Source: Dastarcus helophoroides
Taxonomy: Eukaryota; Arthropoda; Insecta; Coleoptera; Bothrideridae
Length of the DNA: 64,000 bases
Direction: 5' to 3'
Assembly (NCBI GenBank): GCA_028583605.1
Contig: CM053331.1
Location: forward strand, 1,552,501 to 1,616,500
Part shown: one piece after another, positions 60,328 to 64,000 of the stretch
Numbering within the stretch: position 1 is the stretch's first letter
How the letters are laid out: each line of letters begins with the position of its first letter
Program-made: the position numbers and the translations under genes
The notes under the pieces: model-generated
The model's input: only the letters and a program-made list of their open reading frames with translations
What the model was told of the DNA's origin: nothing
Database searches by the model: none

Positions 60328-60659
60328 TTGTTTTCATATTTTAATTTACGTTTTTCTTTGGGAATTTCGACGAACTGCAAGCTGAACACAAAGAATGGGA
60401 ATTTCATAAAGTAAGTAATATTATTGTGAACAGCAGTGTTTCTCCAGTTGTTTCCTTTTGTTTGCCTTCTGTTAATCGACTTAGAACTTAATTACTCCTT
60501 GGTTTAGTTACTTTTGCTATCCTTTAATCCCTTCTTTCGTTTAACTGCGCCATCTAACGCGACAAAGCGCAACTTTGCTACCTAATATTAAACAACTAAA
60601 TGTGCACATGATCGTATCAACGAATTTGAACAAGTATCACTCTGAAATCTCCACCAACG
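60328..60659. other. non-coding sequence after the peptide-precursor gene
   Basis: 330 bp without recognisable features, between the poly(A) signal and the 328-bp satellite. Confidence 0.6.
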
Positions 60660-63600
60660 AACTTTTTTAAATTTGTCGAGTTTTTTTTCTCAAAATTTCG
60701 TTTTCACTCCACATTTTTTTTTGAAAATTTCGATTGTTGTAAAGTTTCGATCTTTTCAAAATTTTCGACGAAGCTTTTAAAAATACAAGATATTTCGGCA
60801 GTCTTTCGAAATTTTAAGTTTTTCAATTTCTGACTAAAAATCCGACTTTTTTAGGTTTCGACTTTTTTTCTCAAATACGATTTTTTTCAAAATTTTGAAC
60901 TTTTTATTTAAAATTTGGACTTTTTTTGAATACCGTAACAATTTTTTCAACATTTCAGTTGTTTTAATTAGGATGACTTTGAAATATTTCGACCATTTTT
61001 TGAGGTTTTCGATTTTTGAAGATTTCGAATTTTTGAAAGTCTACATTTTTTTGAAAATTTCGCTTAATTTAAAGTTTCGTTCTTTTCAAAATTTTCAACG
61101 AAGCTTTTAAAAATACAAGGCATTTCGACATTCTTTGAAAATTTCAATTTTTTCAATTTCTGGCTAAAAATCCGACTTTTTTAAGTTTCGACTTTTTTTC
61201 ACAAATTCGCCTTTTTTTGAAATTTCGTACTTTTTATTTAAAATTTGGACTTTTTTTGAATATCGTAACAATTTTTTCAAAATTTCGTTTGTTTTAATTA
61301 GGATGACTTTCAAAAATTTCGACTATTTTTTGAAATTTTCGATTTTTGAAGATTTCGAATTTTTGAAGGCCACATTTTTTTGAAAATTTCGATTATTTTA
61401 AACTTTTGATATTTTTAAAATTTTCGACAAAGCTTTTAAAAATACAAGACATTTCGGCATCGTTTCAAAATTTCAATTTTTTCAATTTCTGGCTAAAATT
61501 CCAACTATTTTAAGTTTCGACTTTTTTTCATAAATTCGAATTTTTTGCAATTTCGAACTTTTTATTCAAAATTTGAATCTTTATTGAATATCATAACAAT
61601 GTTTTCAAAGTTTCGTTTGTTTTAATGAGGATGACTCAAAAATTACGACCGTTTTTTGAAATTTTCAATTTTTGAAAATTTCGAATTTTTGAAGGCTACA
61701 TTTTTTTCAAAATTTCGCTTATTTTAAAGTTTCGATCTTTTCAAAATTTTCGACGAAGCTTTTAAAAATACAAGATATTATGGTGTTCTTTCAAAATTTC
61801 AATTTTTTCAATTTCTGGCTAAAAATTCGACTTTTTTAAGTTTCGACTTTTTTTCATAAATTCGAATTTTTTTCAATTTCGAACTTTTTATTCCAAATTT
61901 GGACTTTTTTTGAATATCGTAACAATTTTTTCAAAATTTCGTTTGTTTTAATTAGGATGACTTTCAAAAATGTGGACTATTTTTTGAAATTTTCGATTTT
62001 GGAATATTTCGAATTTTTGAAAGTCTACATTTTTTTGTAAATTTCGATTATTTTAAAGTTTCGATCTTTTCAAAATGTTCGACGAAGCTTCTAAAAATAC
62101 AAGATATTTCGGTGTTCTTTCAAAATTTCAATTTTTTTTAATTTCTGGCTAAAAATCCGACTCTTTAAGTTTCGACTTTTTTTCATAAACTCGAATTTTT
62201 TTGAAATATCGAGCTTTTTATTCGAAATTTGGACTGTTTTTGAATGTCGTAACAATTTTTTTTTAAATTCAGTCGTTTTAATTAAGATGACTTTCAGAAA
62301 TTTCGCCCATTTTTGAAATCTTCGGTTTTTGAAAATTTCGAATTTTTGAAAGTACATTTTCTTGAAAATTTCGATTATTTTAGAGTTTTAATCTTTTCCA
62401 AATTTTCAACGAAGCTTTTAAAAATACAAGATATTTCGACATTCTTTCAAAATTTCAATGTTTTCAATTTCTGGCTAAAAATCTGACTTTTTTAAGTTTC
62501 GACTTTTTTTTATAAATTCGCCTTTTTTTTGAAATTTCGTACTTTTTATTCAAAATTTGGACTTTTTTTGAATATCGTAACATTTTTTTCAAAATTTCGT
62601 TTGTTTTAATTAGGATGAGTTTCAAAAATGTGGACTATTTTTTGAAATTTTCGATTTCTGAAAATTTCAAATTTTTGAAAGTTACATTTTTTTGAAAGTT
62701 TCGCTTATTTTAAAGTTTCGATCGTTTTAAAATTTTCGACGAAGCTTCTAAAAATACAAGATATTTAGGTGTTCTTTCAAAATTTCAATATTTCTGGCTA
62801 AAAATCCGACTTTTTTTAGTTTCGACTTTTTTTCATAAATTCGAATTTTCTGCAATTTCGAACTTTTTATTCAAAATTTGGACTTTTTTTTGAATATCGT
62901 AACAATTTTTTCAAAATTTCGTTTGTTTTAATTAGGATGACTTTCAAAAATTTCGACCATTTTTTGAAATTTTCGATTTCTGAGAATTTCAAATTTTTGA
63001 AAGTCTATATTTTTTTGAAAATTTCCCTTATTTTAAAGTTTCGATCTTTTCAAAATTTTCGACGTAGCTTTTAAAAATACAAGATATTTCGACATTCTTT
63101 CAAAATTTCAATTTTTTCAATTTCTGGCTAAGAATCTGACCTTTTCAAGTTTCGACTTTTTTTCATAAATTCGCCTTTTTTTGAAATTTCGTATTTTTTA
63201 TTCAAAATTTGGACTTTTTTTGAATATTGTAACAATTTTTTTTTGTTTTAATTAGAATGACTTTCATAAATTTCGACTATTTTTTGAAATTTTCGATTTC
63301 TGAAAATTTAGAATTTTTGAAAGTACATTTTTTTTTTAAATTTCGCTTATTTTAAAGTTTCGATCTTTTCAAAATTTTTGACGAAGCTTTTAAAAATACA
63401 AGACATTTCGGCATCGTTTCAAAATTTCAATTTTTTCAATTTCTGGCTAAAAATCCGACTTTTTTAAGTTTCGACTTTTTTTCATAAATTATTTGAATTT
63501 TTTGCAATTTCGAACTTTTTATTCAAAATTTGAATCTTTATTGAATATCATAACAATTTTTTCAAAGTTTCGTCTGTTTTAATTAGGATGACTTTCAAAA

Positions 63601-64000
63601 ATTACGACCGTTTCTTGAAATTTTCAATTTTTGGAAATTTCGAATTTTTGAAAGTACATTTTTTTGAAAATTTCGATTATTTTAAAGTTTGGATCTTTTC
63701 AAAATTTTCAAAGAAGCTTTTAAAAATACAAACTATTTTGGTGTTCTTTCAAAATTTCAATTTTTTCAATTTCTGGCTAAAAATCCGATTTTTTTAAGTT
63801 TCGACTTTTTTTCACAAATTCGCCTTTTTTTGAAATTTTGAACTTTTTATTCCAAGTTTGGACTTTTTTTGAATTTCGTAACAATTTTTTCAAAATTTTG
63901 TTTGTTTTAATTAGGATAACTTTCAAAAATGTGGACTATTTTTTGAAATTTTCAATTTTGGAAAATTTCGAATTTTTGAAAGTCTACATTTTTTTTGTAA
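60660..64000 (+). repeat. ~328-bp satellite, continuing past the right edge
   Basis: AAGCTTTTAAAAATACAAG-type marks recur at about 60771, 61101, 61430, 61756, 62085, 62412, 62742, 63064, 63384 and 63714, i.e. every 320-330 bp. Each unit also has TTTCTGGCTAAAAATCCGAC, TTTTTGAATATCGTAAC and TTTTAATTAGGATGACTTTC. It keeps TTTCGA words, so it may be a derived form of the other satellite. Confidence 0.94.

Overview
The window is animal, almost certainly insect, nuclear DNA. Coding exons are short and split by GT-AG introns, non-coding DNA is AT-rich, a block of the arthropod telomere-type repeat (TTAGG)n sits inside an intron, and one promoter has a TATA box plus the arthropod TCAGT initiator. Three genes can be supported. 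Most of the 64 kb is satellite, minisatellite and short foldback elements lying in or between their introns. The order of insect cannot be fixed from sequence alone; a beetle is possible.

Gene 1 (+, 916-42964, 14 exons, continuing off the left edge) is an otoferlin-type (type II) ferlin: FerA, FerB, C2D, the C2-like segment after it, C2E, C2F and the C-terminal membrane anchor. The exons join in frame to about 1,336 residues ending at a stop codon. Its introns hold two multi-kilobase pyrimidine arrays (1321-6735, 8841-13688), a long array of a 20-bp palindrome-plus-pyrimidine satellite (16.0-23.5 kb), two arrays of a 125-bp satellite (25.9-28.7 and 31.2-33.2 kb), a 27-bp and a 17-bp minisatellite that each run into a 3' splice site, and a 4.6-kb hAT-like element with an 8-bp target duplication that carries the 20-bp satellite (36589-41194).

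Gene 2 (-, 44849-49908 or 52938) is the DNA primase large subunit (PRIM2), convergent with the ferlin. Four exons join in frame and all four iron-sulfur cysteines are present. Its first recognisable coding exon and its last exon are each present twice, in separate tandem duplications of about 3.0-3.3 kb and 0.54 kb. All copies are open with intact splice sites.

Gene 3 (+, 55451-60271, four exons, about 496 residues) is divergent from the primase and encodes a secreted precursor. After a signal peptide come about a dozen units of a Gly/Pro/Ser/Tyr-rich peptide centred on GGKSVTSPYP. Every unit is bounded by an R-x-x-R motif followed by Glu, usually EA. This is the layout of a multi-copy bioactive-peptide precursor, such as apidaecin or acaloleptin precursors. 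I do not recognise the peptide family, and this is the strongest novel candidate in the window.

The mobile DNA is dominated by short elements with inverted-repeat arms. Three of them are flanked by exact 13-14 bp target duplications, and one of these has a poly(A)-like end and two insertions whose empty sites can be read in the same window. From 60.66 kb to the right edge lies a satellite with a period of about 328 bp.
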